A stretch of 64,000 nt of DNA from Roseivivax halotolerans (GCF_900115815.1 NZ_FOXV01000001.1:124001-188000); one strand, 5' to 3'. Shown: positions 35,573 through 44,939, numbered from the stretch's first letter. Numbers and translations are program-made. The notes: generated by a model from the sequence alone, not told the origin.

Positions 35573-36301
35573 TCAGCCGCGTCCGATATAGGGCATCGCG
35601 GTCGCCATCACCGTCATGAACTGCACGTTCGCCTCAAGCGGCATCCCGGCCATGAGGCGGACGGCGCGCACGGCCTCGGAGACATCCATCGTGGGCGGCT
35701 CTGGCAGGTCCTTGGCCCGGTTGCCTTCGATGATGCCGTCCAGAAGCTCGGTCCGCGCATTTCCGATATCGATCTGCCCGCAGGCGATGTTATGCGCCCG
35801 TCCATCGAGGCTGAGCGATTTCGTCAGGCCGGTGATCGCGTGCTTTGTGGTCGTGTAGCAGACGGAGTTCTCGCGCGGCACATGGGCCGATATTGAACCG
35901 TTGTTGATGATGCGCCCGCCCTTGGGATCCTGCTTACGCATGATTGCATAGGCCGCGCGGGCACAGAGAAACATGCCGGTCAGGTTCACCTGCAAGACCT
36001 GCATCCACTCCGCGACGTCGACCGCGTCGATCTCGGCTGCCGGACCGAAAAGCCCGGCATTGTTGAAAAGCACGTCGATGCGGCCCGCGTTCTGGACAAA
36101 GCGCGCCGCCGCCGCGTCCACCGCGTCCGCATCCGAGACATCCGCGGGCAGGATGACCGCGTTCTGGTGACCGCCCGCGACCTCGATGAGCGCGTCCTCG
36201 CGCCGGGCAAGAAGTCCGACCTGCCAACCCTCCGCGAGGAAGTCCCGCGCGGTCGCTGCGCCGATGCCCGAGCTGGCCCCCGTTATGAGTATGCTTTTCA
36301 G
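35573..36301 (-). CDS. Short-chain dehydrogenase/reductase, apparent CTG start
   Basis: A 242-residue classical SDR with TGASSGIG at the very N-terminus, NNAG, the catalytic Ser (NGSISAH) and YTTTK in place of YxxxK. The fold requires the start to lie before the Rossmann motif, and no ATG, GTG or TTG occurs there. The codon aligned with normal SDR starts is CTG at 36299-36301. It overlaps the TGA of the helicase gene as CTGA and is preceded by GGAGGACGAGG. Substrate unknown; co-transcribed behind the RecD-like helicase. Confidence 0.85.
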   Translation of the reverse strand: MKSILITGASSGIGAATARDFLAEGWQVGLLARREDALIEVAGGHQNAVILPADVSDADAVDAAAARFVQNAGRIDVLFNNAGLFGPAAEIDAVDVAEWMQVLQVNLTGMFLCARAAYAIMRKQDPKGGRIINNGSISAHVPRENSVCYTTTKHAITGLTKSLSLDGRAHNIACGQIDIGNARTELLDGIIEGNRAKDLPEPPTMDVSEAVRAVRLMAGMPLEANVQFMTVMATAMPYIGRG

Positions 36302-37836
36302 GCCTCGTCCTCCTCTGCGGCAAGCTCCAGCGGCATCGGCTGCGCCACCTCGCGCAGATCGTCGACCGCGAGCGGCCCGGAAGGTTTCGCGAGGCGATTC
36401 CGCACGACCCAATAGAGTCGCTCCTGTGCGCGGGTGATCGCGACATAGGCAAGCCGTTTCCAAAGGGGCTGCCCCGCCTCCGACCGTCCGGCCCGCGCGG
36501 CGGCGTAAAGATCGGGCGCGAAAACCTGCACCGCATCCCATTGCGACCCTTGCGCCTTGTGGATCGTCACCGCCGCACCGTGCAGGAAGGTCGCGCCCAT
36601 GCGCGCGGCGAAGGGGATGAAGGGCTCTTCCTCGTCCGGTTTCTCGATCTTCACGATGGAGGCCGCCGAGATCCGTGGATCGGGCGCGCCCATCACGTGC
36701 AGCCGGGAAAAGCCGGGCTTCCGGCCGGGACCGAGATAGACCACCTGCGCGCCCTTGATGAGACCGCGTGCTTCAAGGTCCAGCCGCTTCTTGCGGTGCT
36801 TCATCGGCAGCTCGATACCGTCGCAAATGAGCGGCTCGCCTTCCAGGAGCTCGGTCTCCGGCGCGCCGTAGACCGCGCGGAACGCGTTGATGAGCCGGAT
36901 GCGCGTTGCGTTCCGCCAGACCAGCACGGGCGAGCGCGCCATCAGATCGACCTCGACCCGCTGGCCCCAGACGACGCGGTCGTCGCGGCGGGCGGTCTCC
37001 TCGACCATCCGCTCGAAATCCTCGAAGGTGAGGTCAGGGTCCGAGAGCGCGTGAGCCAGATCGAGGATCGGGTTGTCCGCGTCCTGGCGATGCACGCGGG
37101 CCAGCTCCATCTTCTGGCTCTCCTTCATGCGGTCGAACACCATTGCGCCAGACTGGTTCACCGGCGCGAGCTGCGCCGGATCGCCGAAGAGAAGAAGGTT
37201 CGGGAAGATCTCCTGCAGATCCTCGTATTGCCGCTCGTCCAGCATCGAGGCCTCGTCGACGAAGCCGATATCGAGCGGCTCTTCCCGGCGCTTCCAGCCG
37301 GTAATGAAGTCCGAGCCCCGCAGACCGGCCGCCGCGAGCGCCGCTGGCACCGACTTGTGGCCCTGGTAGGCCGAGAAGGCCCGGTCGAGCGCATCCTCGG
37401 TCAGATCCTCGATCACGGGTTTCTCGCCGTTTCCCATGAGCCATTCGGCGATCTTCTCGTATTCCGGGTCATAGACCGGAGTATAGAGGATGCGGTGAAT
37501 GGTCGTCGCAGGCACGCCGCGATTGCGAAGAACGCTCGCGGCCTTGTTCGTGGGCGCGAGGATGGCGAGGGTCCGGCGATCCTTGCGGCGGCGGCTCTCG
37601 TAGTCACCCGAGACGGTCTCGACCCCGGCTTCACCGAGCGCGCGGGCCAATTCGGCGAGAAGCATGGTCTTCCCCGATCCGGCCTTGCCCAGAAGCGCCA
37701 TGACGCGCGTCTTGCCCTCCTTGGCGGGCAAGCAGAGCCCCTCCTCGAGATCCACGCCCGCCTCGCGCAACATCTCGGCCACGCGGTCGTAGGCCTGGGC
37801 CTGGTCGTCGGAAAAGGTCAGTGCGGGCAGCGTCAT
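36298..37836 (-). CDS. RecD/Dda-like SF1 DNA helicase
   Basis: A 512-residue superfamily 1B helicase: Walker A GKAGSGKT (50-57), APTNKAASVL, FVDEASMLD (Walker B), GDPAQLAPV, TIHKAQGSQWD and YVAITRAQERLYWV. The order and size resemble T4 Dda and stand-alone RecD-like helicases (UvrD_C_2 domain). No RecB or RecC partner is nearby. Similar proteins are chromosomally encoded in this bacterial family, and codon use matches the neighbours, so recent phage origin is not supported. Function: 5'-3' DNA unwinding, pathway unknown. Confidence 0.88.
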   Translation of the reverse strand: MTLPALTFSDDQAQAYDRVAEMLREAGVDLEEGLCLPAKEGKTRVMALLGKAGSGKTMLLAELARALGEAGVETVSGDYESRRRKDRRTLAILAPTNKAASVLRNRGVPATTIHRILYTPVYDPEYEKIAEWLMGNGEKPVIEDLTEDALDRAFSAYQGHKSVPAALAAAGLRGSDFITGWKRREEPLDIGFVDEASMLDERQYEDLQEIFPNLLLFGDPAQLAPVNQSGAMVFDRMKESQKMELARVHRQDADNPILDLAHALSDPDLTFEDFERMVEETARRDDRVVWGQRVEVDLMARSPVLVWRNATRIRLINAFRAVYGAPETELLEGEPLICDGIELPMKHRKKRLDLEARGLIKGAQVVYLGPGRKPGFSRLHVMGAPDPRISAASIVKIEKPDEEEPFIPFAARMGATFLHGAAVTIHKAQGSQWDAVQVFAPDLYAAARAGRSEAGQPLWKRLAYVAITRAQERLYWVVRNRLAKPSGPLAVDDLREVAQPMPLELAAEEDEA

Positions 37837-37915
37837 GGGCGGACCCTACAGACGCGAGCCGCCGCGCACCAGATGGCGCGCGGCGGCAATTTCGTCTCCT
37901 GGGCCGGCTCCGCGC

Positions 37916-39199
37916 TCAGCGCGCGTCGAGCGCATCCTCAAGCGTGCGAAGGCCGGTCTTCGGCGACTGTACGAGCACGGCCATGTTGCCCGGCTTATGC
38001 TCGTTCCGCATCATCTTCATGTGCGCTTCGGGGATCTCGGCCCAGGGGAACACCTCGGACATGCAGGGATCGAGGCGCCGCTCGATCATCAGCTTGTTTG
38101 CAGCAGCCGCCTGCTTGAGATGCGCGAAGTGGGAGCCCTGAAGGCGCTTCTGGTGCATCCACATGTAGCGCACGTCGAAGGTCGTGTTGTAGCCGGTCGT
38201 TCCGGCGCAGATCACGACCATGCCGCCTTTCTTGACCACGAGCGTCGAGACCGGGAACGTCGCCTCGCCAGGATGTTCGAACACCATGTCGACGCTGACG
38301 CCCTTGCCGGTAATTTCCCAGATGGCCTTGCCGAACTTGCGCGCCTCTTTGAGCCACTCGGTGTATTCGGGGCTGTTTACAATGGGAAGCTGGCCCCAGC
38401 ACTTGAAGTCGCGCCGATTGATGACGCCTTTCGCCCCAAGGGACATGACGAAATCGCGCTTGTCCTCTTCCGAGATAACGCCGATCGCGTTCGCGCCCGC
38501 GGTGTTGGCAAGCTGGATCGCGTAGGAGCCGAGCCCGCCCGACGCACCCCAGACCAGCACGTTCTGGCCGGGCTTGAGCTCGTGCGGATGGTGGCCGAAA
38601 AGCATCCGGTAGGCGGTCGCGAGCGTCAGTGTATAGCAGGCGCTCTCTTCCCAGGTCAGGTGTCGCGGACGCGGCATGAGCTGCTGCGCCTGCACGTTGG
38701 TAAACTGCGCGAAAGAGCCATCGGGCGTCTCGTAGCCCCAGATTCGCTGCGTGGGCGAGAACATCGGGTCGCCGCCGTTGCACTCCTCGTCGTCGCCGTC
38801 GTCCTGGTTGCAATGGATCACGACCTCGTCGCCGACCTTCCAGTTGCGGACCTTGTCGCCCACCGCCCAGACGATGCCGGAGGCGTCGGACCCTGCGATG
38901 TGGAACTCGGCGCCGTGCACGTCGAACGGCGAGATCGGCACGCCCTTGCCTGCCCAGACGCCGTTATAGTTGACGCCTGCCGCCATCACGAGAACCAGCA
39001 CCTCGTGGCTGTCGGGCAGCGGCGTGTCCACGACCTCGACCTTGAAGGACTTGTCGGGATCGCCGTGGCGCTCGCGACGGATCGTCCAGGCGTACATCTG
39101 CTTCGGCACATAGCCCATCGGAGGCATTTCGCCGATCTCGTAGAGGTCCTTCTCGGGTGCATCGTATTGCGCGATGCCGGGTTGCGTATCGAGAGCCAT
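37916..39199 (-). CDS. ccrA: Crotonyl-CoA carboxylase/reductase
   Basis: Key enzyme of the ethylmalonyl-CoA pathway: reductive carboxylation of crotonyl-CoA to (2S)-ethylmalonyl-CoA with NADPH. The 427-residue MDR-fold protein has the long N-terminus MALDTQPGIAQYDAPEKDLY, AGSDASGIVWAVGD, the NADPH motif GASGGLGSYAIQLA and the C-terminal FEHPGEATFPVSTLVVKKGG typical of Ccr. GGAGG is 7 bases before the ATG. Upstream lies motif copy B. ecm lies 1.7 kb away, divergent across the acyltransferase gene, and mch and mcl2 are further along. Confidence 0.96.
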   Translation of the reverse strand: MALDTQPGIAQYDAPEKDLYEIGEMPPMGYVPKQMYAWTIRRERHGDPDKSFKVEVVDTPLPDSHEVLVLVMAAGVNYNGVWAGKGVPISPFDVHGAEFHIAGSDASGIVWAVGDKVRNWKVGDEVVIHCNQDDGDDEECNGGDPMFSPTQRIWGYETPDGSFAQFTNVQAQQLMPRPRHLTWEESACYTLTLATAYRMLFGHHPHELKPGQNVLVWGASGGLGSYAIQLANTAGANAIGVISEEDKRDFVMSLGAKGVINRRDFKCWGQLPIVNSPEYTEWLKEARKFGKAIWEITGKGVSVDMVFEHPGEATFPVSTLVVKKGGMVVICAGTTGYNTTFDVRYMWMHQKRLQGSHFAHLKQAAAANKLMIERRLDPCMSEVFPWAEIPEAHMKMMRNEHKPGNMAVLVQSPKTGLRTLEDALDAR

Positions 39200-39286
39200 G
39201 AGCTGCCTCCTGTCGTTCATGCGCGTGCCGCAGTGCGGCGGTGTTCGTCTTCACCCGAGATAGAGCCGGGCGCGCAACAATGCAAT

Positions 39287-39305
39287 CATATTTAGGTTCG
39301 GTTTG
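39287..39305 (-). repeat. 19-base motif, copy B (upstream of ccr)
   Basis: CATATTTAGGTTCGGTTTG, identical at 18 of 19 positions to 25819-25837. It lies 88 bases before the ccr start, between ccr and the acyltransferase gene, in an AT-rich island. Confidence 0.5.
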
Positions 39306-39334
39306 TAATTTTATGACCGAGCAATTGCAGAAAG

Positions 39335-40735
39335 TTACGCTGCGTCTGCAAAATCAGTCAGGAGATGACGCACGGAGTTCGCATAGAAGCGGAGAATCGG
39401 CTCCGCGTTTTCTGATGGCCGGTACGTCTCCCCATCCTCGATCACGAGTTTGCGAAGCTTGAGCCGCTCTAGCGCGAACTGAACGGCGTAACCCCGGCTG
39501 CGGCGCGGCAGGAACAAGCGGTACTCGGTGGCGATCTCGACCTTTCGGAAGGCCACTTCGAGGTCGGTCCGCGTCAACGGCCCGCGCGTCAGCAAGAGAT
39601 ACGAAACGAGCGGCACGGGCAGAATCGGCACCGCATCGGCGATGCGTGACATGATCTCCCGGCCGAGCGCTTCGGGTCGAGCGACGAGTTCGGGCTGCGC
39701 TCGCATGGAAAGCGGACGCCCGAACCTGACTGCCGTCAAACCGAAGCTGCGGAACCGGCCGGTCGCGCGTCGCCACAGAAGCGCCAGCGCGTTGCGGAAT
39801 GCCGAGAACAGACCCGCGCGAAAGCGCCGGTCGCCGCGCTGGTCGGCATCGATCAGGATGCGGTCTTCCAGCACGCGGTCATAATTGAGCGCGACCGGCA
39901 CGAAGACCACGTCGCGCGTCTTCAGATCGCTGCCCTCCGCGATGTACTTTATCAGCCCGACTTTCGGAGAATGCAGCGCGCCGTCGAGGCTGAGGCCGCC
40001 CTCCGGGAAGATCGCCTGCGCGACCCCGCCTTGCGTCGCCATCTGCACATATTTCTCCAGCACCTTGCGATAGAGCGCGGTGCGCGACTTGCGGCGGATG
40101 AAGTACGCGCCCATCGCCCGGATCAGCGCCGAAAGCGGCCAGACTCGCGCCCATTCGCCCACCGCGTAGGACAGGGCCGAACGATTCGCCGCAAGGTACG
40201 TCACGAGCACGTAATCCATGTTCGAGCGGTGGTTCATCACGAAGATGACCGTCGCGTCGCGATCGATGGCCTCGAGCGCGCGCTCGTCGATATCCGCGAC
40301 GTCCACGCGGTAAAGCGCATTCGATAGCCACCGCGCCGCGCGGATCGCGAAGCCGAAATAGGCCGTGGCCGAAAATGCGGGCACGATCTCGCGTGCATAG
40401 CGGCGGGCATCCTGGAAGGCGACATCCTCGCGCAGGCCGTATTCGGCGGCATGGGCGAGCACGGCCTCCGTGACGTCGGGATCGTAGATCAATCGCTGAA
40501 TGAGATCGTATCTCCGCGCCAGCTTGAACGGTTGGATAGGCCGCTCGAGGCGCTCGTTCAGCCGCGCGACGATCTTCTCGGCGCGCCGCCGGAAGAACCA
40601 GCGCACGGAGGGAAACAGGAAATGCGATGCGAAAGTCACCGCCGCAAAGAGCAGGATCAGTACGAATAGCCAGACAGGAAGCGTGACGGAGCCGGTCATG
40701 CCGGCGAGACTTGCAGCCGCCTCGGGCATCGGCAA
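39335..40735 (-). CDS. PlsB-like membrane acyltransferase
   Basis: A 466-residue protein with a TM segment (about 18-42) and a PlsC/PlsB-type acyltransferase domain: VMNHRSNMDYVLVTYL (catalytic NHx4D), GAYFIRRKSRTALYR and IFPEGGLSLDG. It resembles glycerol-3-phosphate acyltransferases, but is much shorter than E. coli PlsB, so the acceptor is uncertain. It sits between ccr and ecm, divergent from ecm. A role in membrane lipid or storage-lipid synthesis is inferred only from the fold. Confidence 0.82.
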   Translation of the reverse strand: MPMPEAAASLAGMTGSVTLPVWLFVLILLFAAVTFASHFLFPSVRWFFRRRAEKIVARLNERLERPIQPFKLARRYDLIQRLIYDPDVTEAVLAHAAEYGLREDVAFQDARRYAREIVPAFSATAYFGFAIRAARWLSNALYRVDVADIDERALEAIDRDATVIFVMNHRSNMDYVLVTYLAANRSALSYAVGEWARVWPLSALIRAMGAYFIRRKSRTALYRKVLEKYVQMATQGGVAQAIFPEGGLSLDGALHSPKVGLIKYIAEGSDLKTRDVVFVPVALNYDRVLEDRILIDADQRGDRRFRAGLFSAFRNALALLWRRATGRFRSFGLTAVRFGRPLSMRAQPELVARPEALGREIMSRIADAVPILPVPLVSYLLLTRGPLTRTDLEVAFRKVEIATEYRLFLPRRSRGYAVQFALERLKLRKLVIEDGETYRPSENAEPILRFYANSVRHLLTDFADAA

Positions 40736-40826
40736 GCCTCAGCCCGGCGGAAGGCCCGCTTTCGCGACGTGGCGGCAACGCGGCATCGTAAGCCGAAAGC
40801 ACACCTTCGCGCCGCGACGCAGCGAA

Positions 40827-40854
40827 TTGACATTGCCACAATCTTTCTCATATT
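40827..40854 (+). promoter_or_regulatory. Candidate sigma-70 promoter for ecm
   Basis: Perfect TTGACA at 40827-40832, 16 bases, then CATATT (40849-40854; 4 of 6). The ecm ATG is 45 bases further on. It lies in the divergent acyltransferase/ecm region. Confidence 0.5.
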
Positions 40855-40898
40855 CGTGCTCAAACGCAATTTTATTGCCAGACCGATCCGAGGTTTTC

Positions 40899-42878
40899 AT
40901 GACCGAGACATCCCAAGCGACCGCCCGCGACAAGCCCTGGCTCATCCGGACCTATGCCGGACATTCCACGGCGAAGGCGTCGAACGCCCTCTATCGCGGG
41001 AACCTTGCAAAGGGTCAGACAGGGCTTTCGGTGGCGTTCGATCTGCCGACGCAAACGGGCTACGACAGCGATCACGTGCTGGCCAAGGGCGAGGTCGGCA
41101 AGGTCGGCGTTCCCGTCTGCCACCTCGGCGACATGCGGACGCTTTTCGACGAGATCCCGCTCGAGCAGATGAACACCTCGATGACGATCAACGCGACCGC
41201 GCCCTGGCTGCTCGCGCTCTACATCGCGGTGGCCGAGGAGCAGGGAGCGGATGTCTCGAAGCTTCAGGGCACGGTGCAGAACGATCTCATCAAGGAATAC
41301 CTCTCGCGCGGCACGTATATCTGCCCGCCGAAACCGTCGCTCAAGATGATCGGGGACGTGGCAGAGTACTGCTACAAGCACGTTCCCAAGTGGAACCCGA
41401 TGAACGTCTGCTCCTACCACTTGCAGGAAGCAGGCGCGACGCCCCAGCAGGAACTGGCCTATGCACTCGCCACTGCCATCGCGGTGCTGGACGAGCTGAA
41501 ACCGCGCGTGCCGGCCGAGGATTTCCCGATCCTCGCGGGCCGGATCTCGTTCTTCGTGAATGCCGGCATCCGGTTCGTGACCGAGATGTGCAAGATGCGC
41601 GCCTTCGTGGATCTCTGGGACGAGATCCTGCAGGAACGCTACGGGATCGTAGATCCCAAGTTCCGCCGCTTCCGCTATGGTGTGCAGGTCAATTCGCTGG
41701 GACTGACCGAACAGCAGCCGGAAAACAACGTCTACCGCATCCTGATCGAGATGCTCGCTGTGACGCTGTCGAAGAAGGCCCGTGCCCGCGCGGTTCAGCT
41801 TCCCGCGTGGAACGAGGCGCTGGGCTTGCCGCGCCCCTGGGATCAGCAATGGTCGATGCGGATGCAGCAGATCATGGCCTACGAGACCGACCTTCTGGAG
41901 TTCGACGATCTGTTCGATGGCAACCCTGCGGTCGACGCCAAGGTCGAAGCGCTGAAAGAAGGCGCACGGGCGGAATTGTCGACGCTTGACGGTATGGGCG
42001 GCGCGATCGAAGCCATCGATTACATGAAATCCCGCCTCGTTGAGAGCAATGCCGATCGCGTGGGCCGCGTCGAACGCGGCGATACCGTGGTCGTCGGCGT
42101 GAACCGGTATATCGAAAGCGAGCCTTCGCCGCTTCTGGGCGAGGATGGCGGCATCATGACCGTCGATCCCGCCGTCGAGGCCGACCAGATCGGACGGCTC
42201 GAGGATTGGCGCGCGCAGCGCAACGCCGATGCCGTGACTGCCGCGCTCGCGGATCTGCGCCGCGCCTCTCGCGAGGGGCGCAATGTGATGGAAGCCTCCA
42301 TCGCCGCCGCCAAGGCAGGGGTAACGACCGGCGAATGGGCCGAGGAAATGCGCGCGGCCCACGGCGAATATCGCGGCCCGACCGGGGTGTCGAAATCCGT
42401 CTCGAACCAGACCGAGGGGCTCGATGATATCCGCGACGCGGTGGATGCGATCTCCGACAAGCTCGGCCGCCGCCTCAGTTTCCTGATCGGCAAGCCGGGC
42501 CTCGACGGGCATTCGAACGGCGCCGAACAGATCGCATTTCGCGCACGCGACTGCGGAATGGACATCGATTACGAAGGCATTCGACTTACGCCCGATCAGA
42601 TCGTATCCGCGGCTCTGGAGAACAATCCACACGTGATCGGCTTGTCGATCCTTTCGGGAAGCCATTTGCCGCTGGTGGAAGACACGCTTTCGAAATTGCG
42701 CGATGCCGGGCTCGGCAACATTCCTCTCATTGTTGGAGGCATCATTCCCGACGTCGACGCGCAGCGCCTGAGGGCGATGGGTGTTGCCCGTGTCTATACT
42801 CCGAAAGATTTTGTCCTGAACAAGATCATGACGGATATCGTGACCCTTGCCGACCCCGAAGCAGTCGCTGCCGAATAA
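40899..42878 (+). CDS. ecm: Ethylmalonyl-CoA mutase
   Basis: Coenzyme B12-dependent mutase converting (2R)-ethylmalonyl-CoA to (2S)-methylsuccinyl-CoA. The 659-residue single chain has the CoA-ester barrel (AFDLPTQTGYDSDH, MNTSMTINATAPW) and a C-terminal cobalamin domain with D536-x-H538-x2-G541. It is shorter than the large methylmalonyl-CoA mutase chain, and its position next to ccr favours Ecm over Mcm. Start 40899 gives MTETSQATARDKPWLIRTYAG; the frame is open further upstream but crosses the acyltransferase gene. Confidence 0.93.
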   Translation: MTETSQATARDKPWLIRTYAGHSTAKASNALYRGNLAKGQTGLSVAFDLPTQTGYDSDHVLAKGEVGKVGVPVCHLGDMRTLFDEIPLEQMNTSMTINATAPWLLALYIAVAEEQGADVSKLQGTVQNDLIKEYLSRGTYICPPKPSLKMIGDVAEYCYKHVPKWNPMNVCSYHLQEAGATPQQELAYALATAIAVLDELKPRVPAEDFPILAGRISFFVNAGIRFVTEMCKMRAFVDLWDEILQERYGIVDPKFRRFRYGVQVNSLGLTEQQPENNVYRILIEMLAVTLSKKARARAVQLPAWNEALGLPRPWDQQWSMRMQQIMAYETDLLEFDDLFDGNPAVDAKVEALKEGARAELSTLDGMGGAIEAIDYMKSRLVESNADRVGRVERGDTVVVGVNRYIESEPSPLLGEDGGIMTVDPAVEADQIGRLEDWRAQRNADAVTAALADLRRASREGRNVMEASIAAAKAGVTTGEWAEEMRAAHGEYRGPTGVSKSVSNQTEGLDDIRDAVDAISDKLGRRLSFLIGKPGLDGHSNGAEQIAFRARDCGMDIDYEGIRLTPDQIVSAALENNPHVIGLSILSGSHLPLVEDTLSKLRDAGLGNIPLIVGGIIPDVDAQRLRAMGVARVYTPKDFVLNKIMTDIVTLADPEAVAAE

Positions 42879-42973
42879 TCCTTAACGACAATTCCGTCCA
42901 ATTCGTTAACGCGCAAGTTGCGCGACGAATCACGCGTTCCGGATCCACCTTTATTTCCACTTGCGTTTAAATG

Positions 42974-42991
42974 ATTTATCGTCAAATAAAT
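42974..42991. promoter_or_regulatory. AT-rich dyad upstream of the H-NS family gene
   Basis: ATTTAT-N6-ATAAAT is a perfect inverted repeat in the most AT-rich stretch of this intergenic region, 25 bases before the ATG. It may be the promoter core or an autoregulatory H-NS-type site. Inference only. Confidence 0.35.
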
Positions 42992-43016
42992 TATGAAACA
43001 AATGGAGAGAAAACGA

Positions 43017-43322
43017 ATGGATCTCGAAAAGATGTCGAAGGAAGAGCTGGAACAGCTCAAGAAAGATGTCGACAAAGCTTTGAAGACAGTTGATGCACGC
43101 CAGAAAGCCGAAGCGAAACGCGCGGCGGAACAGGCCGCACGGGAATACGGATTCTCTCTCGACGATCTCGTTGCCGGACAGACCGGAAAAGGCAACAAGG
43201 GTGTTGCCAAGTATGCAAACCCCGCCGATCCGACGCAAACGTGGACGGGTCGTGGCCGTAAGCCCAATTGGGTGAATGACGCGCTGGCAGCCGGGAAAAG
43301 CCTGGACGACCTCGCTATCTGA
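43017..43322 (+). CDS. H-NS family nucleoid protein (HvrA-like)
   Basis: A 101-residue DNA-binding protein. A coiled-coil oligomerisation helix ([20 protein letters not shown]) is followed by the H-NS-type C-terminal DNA-binding motif ([20 protein letters not shown]). HvrA, the Rhodobacter member, modulates photosynthesis and nitrogen genes; the target set here is unknown. ATG 43017 has GGAGAG 7 bases upstream. The stop overlaps the deoD ATG (TGATG), an unusual coupling of a nucleoid protein to purine salvage. Confidence 0.92.
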   Translation: MDLEKMSKEELEQLKKDVDKALKTVDARQKAEAKRAAEQAAREYGFSLDDLVAGQTGKGNKGVAKYANPADPTQTWTGRGRKPNWVNDALAAGKSLDDLAI

Positions 43323-44026
43323 TGTCCATCCATATCGGTGCGAAACCCGGCGACATCGCCGAAACCGTTCTCATGCCCGGCGATCCCTATCGGGCGCGCT
43401 GGGCAGCGGAAACCTACCTCGACAATCCGCGCCTCGTGAACGAGGTGCGTGGCATGCTTGGATATACCGGAACCTGGAAAGGCAACCCGGTCACGATTCA
43501 CGGCAGCGGCATGGGAATGCCCTCGCTTTCCATCTATGCAAATGAACTTATTCGAGATTATGGCGCGAAGACCTTAATCCGTATCGGCTCCTGCGGTGGA
43601 ATGCAGACTCACGTCTCGATACGAGACGTCATTGTCGCGATGACGGCATCGTCAATTTCGACGCCGTCGCGCGGCATCTTCAAGGAGTTCAATTTCGCCC
43701 CCCCCGCCGATTGGACCCTGCTGCGGAATGCGGTCGCGGCAGCCGAAGCGAAAGGCGCCCCCGTGCATGTGGGCGGGATCTATTCGGCAGATGTCTTTTA
43801 CGACGAGCGGCCCGATCTGAATGAACAGATGACGCGGCATGGCATTCTCGGGGTCGAGATGGAGGCCGCGGAGCTGTACAATCTCGCGGCACGCCACGGA
43901 ATCCGCGCCCTTTGCGTCCTGACCGTCAGCGATCACCTCATTACCCATGAGGCGCTGCCTTCCGAAGATCGGGAGCGCAGTTTCGGGGACATGGTCGAGA
44001 TCGCTCTGGACGCCGCCTTTCCCTGA
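43322..44026 (+). CDS. deoD: Purine nucleoside phosphorylase DeoD
   Basis: Phosphorolysis of purine (deoxy)ribonucleosides to the base and (deoxy)ribose-1-phosphate. The 234-residue hexameric-type enzyme has [41 protein letters not shown] and [14 protein letters not shown]. The catalytic Asp lies in TVSDHL. It overlaps the H-NS gene by one base. Convergent with the DUF1989 gene, with only 4 bases between the stops and no room for a separate terminator. Confidence 0.95.
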   Translation: MSIHIGAKPGDIAETVLMPGDPYRARWAAETYLDNPRLVNEVRGMLGYTGTWKGNPVTIHGSGMGMPSLSIYANELIRDYGAKTLIRIGSCGGMQTHVSIRDVIVAMTASSISTPSRGIFKEFNFAPPADWTLLRNAVAAAEAKGAPVHVGGIYSADVFYDERPDLNEQMTRHGILGVEMEAAELYNLAARHGIRALCVLTVSDHLITHEALPSEDRERSFGDMVEIALDAAFP

Positions 44027-44030
44027 CGCC

Positions 44031-44873
44031 CTATCGCCCGTGCGTGCCGTCGTAACCGGAGCGCGCGGGCGGTTGCCAGCCCTCCGGCTGCGCGGCCGGT
44101 GTCAGCACCTCTACGCGCAGCGGAAAACATGCCGCCTCGTCCGAGGAATGCTCGGCACCGCAATCGCCGCCCGGACACGCCGAGAGCGCGCCAAGAAGTT
44201 CGATCTCCGCGAAGAAGGTCAAGGCATCACCCGGTCGCACTGGACTGGCTTTCATGAAATACTGCCCTGTATCCCGCGTGAAACCGGTGCACATGAAGAC
44301 GTTCAGAACGTCATGCACGTGCGGCTCGGCGTCACGCAGCGTGCAGCCCAGCTCATCGGCCAGCGCGCGCGTCAGGTTGGAGTGGCAACAGTGGTGATAC
44401 TGCGCGCCCGACAGCACATTGGCCGTGTAAGGATCGCAGCGCGTGCCGATCACGTCATGCACGGAGCCGCCATCCGCATCAATCCCGTACCAGCCGAGAT
44501 CGTCGCGCACGATCGTCGCCATCGGTCGCAGATGCGGGAAGGACGACCAGAGCCGCTCACCAGTGGTGACATGCGTTCCATGCAGTGCACGTGTCTTGCC
44601 GGAATAGAACCGCTCTGACAGATCGTCCGCGTTCCAGAGATTGAGATCGCCGACCTGAGGCCCCTCTACGCTGACGATGCGGAAGAACGACCCGGCAGGT
44701 ACGCGGAACGTGCGCGCCTCGCGGGGTGGTATGATGATCTCGTCGCTTCGTGTCGCCGTCACCAAAGCAGCCTCGAAGGCGGCAAGCGGCGGCGCTGGCA
44801 GCGTCTCGGGCGGATAGCAGATCACCGGTGCTGCGGCCCGGCGCGTCTCTGCGTCCTGCGGTTCCTGCGTCAC
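44031..44873 (-). CDS. DUF1989 urea carboxylase-associated family protein
   Basis: A 280-residue cupin-like protein of the urea amidolyase/urea carboxylase-associated family (DUF1989): REARTFRVPAGSFFRIVSVE, QVGDLNLWN, HGTHVTTGERLWS, CHSNLTRALADELG and DVLNVFMCTGF. Conserved Cys and His residues suggest metal binding. Family members accompany urea carboxylase or guanidine genes, but none is present here. GTG 44873 is chosen because GAGAGGGGG lies just upstream and no ATG fits. Its biochemical function is unknown. Confidence 0.85.
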   Translation of the reverse strand: MTQEPQDAETRRAAAPVICYPPETLPAPPLAAFEAALVTATRSDEIIIPPREARTFRVPAGSFFRIVSVEGPQVGDLNLWNADDLSERFYSGKTRALHGTHVTTGERLWSSFPHLRPMATIVRDDLGWYGIDADGGSVHDVIGTRCDPYTANVLSGAQYHHCCHSNLTRALADELGCTLRDAEPHVHDVLNVFMCTGFTRDTGQYFMKASPVRPGDALTFFAEIELLGALSACPGGDCGAEHSSDEAACFPLRVEVLTPAAQPEGWQPPARSGYDGTHGR

Positions 44874-44939
44874 TCTGTGCCCCCTCTCGCTGCGTTTGCG
44901 CGAGACTACGCTCAATCGGCATGGACACGAAAGCAAGAA

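Noticed and set aside
36298-37836. Prophage or plasmid remnant around the Dda-like helicase
   Set aside because: No integrase, phage structural genes, tRNA insertion site or change in base composition nearby.
40899-42878. Methylmalonyl-CoA mutase as the product instead of ethylmalonyl-CoA mutase
   Set aside because: The chain is shorter than the usual large Mcm subunit and lies one gene from ccr; Ecm is the better call.
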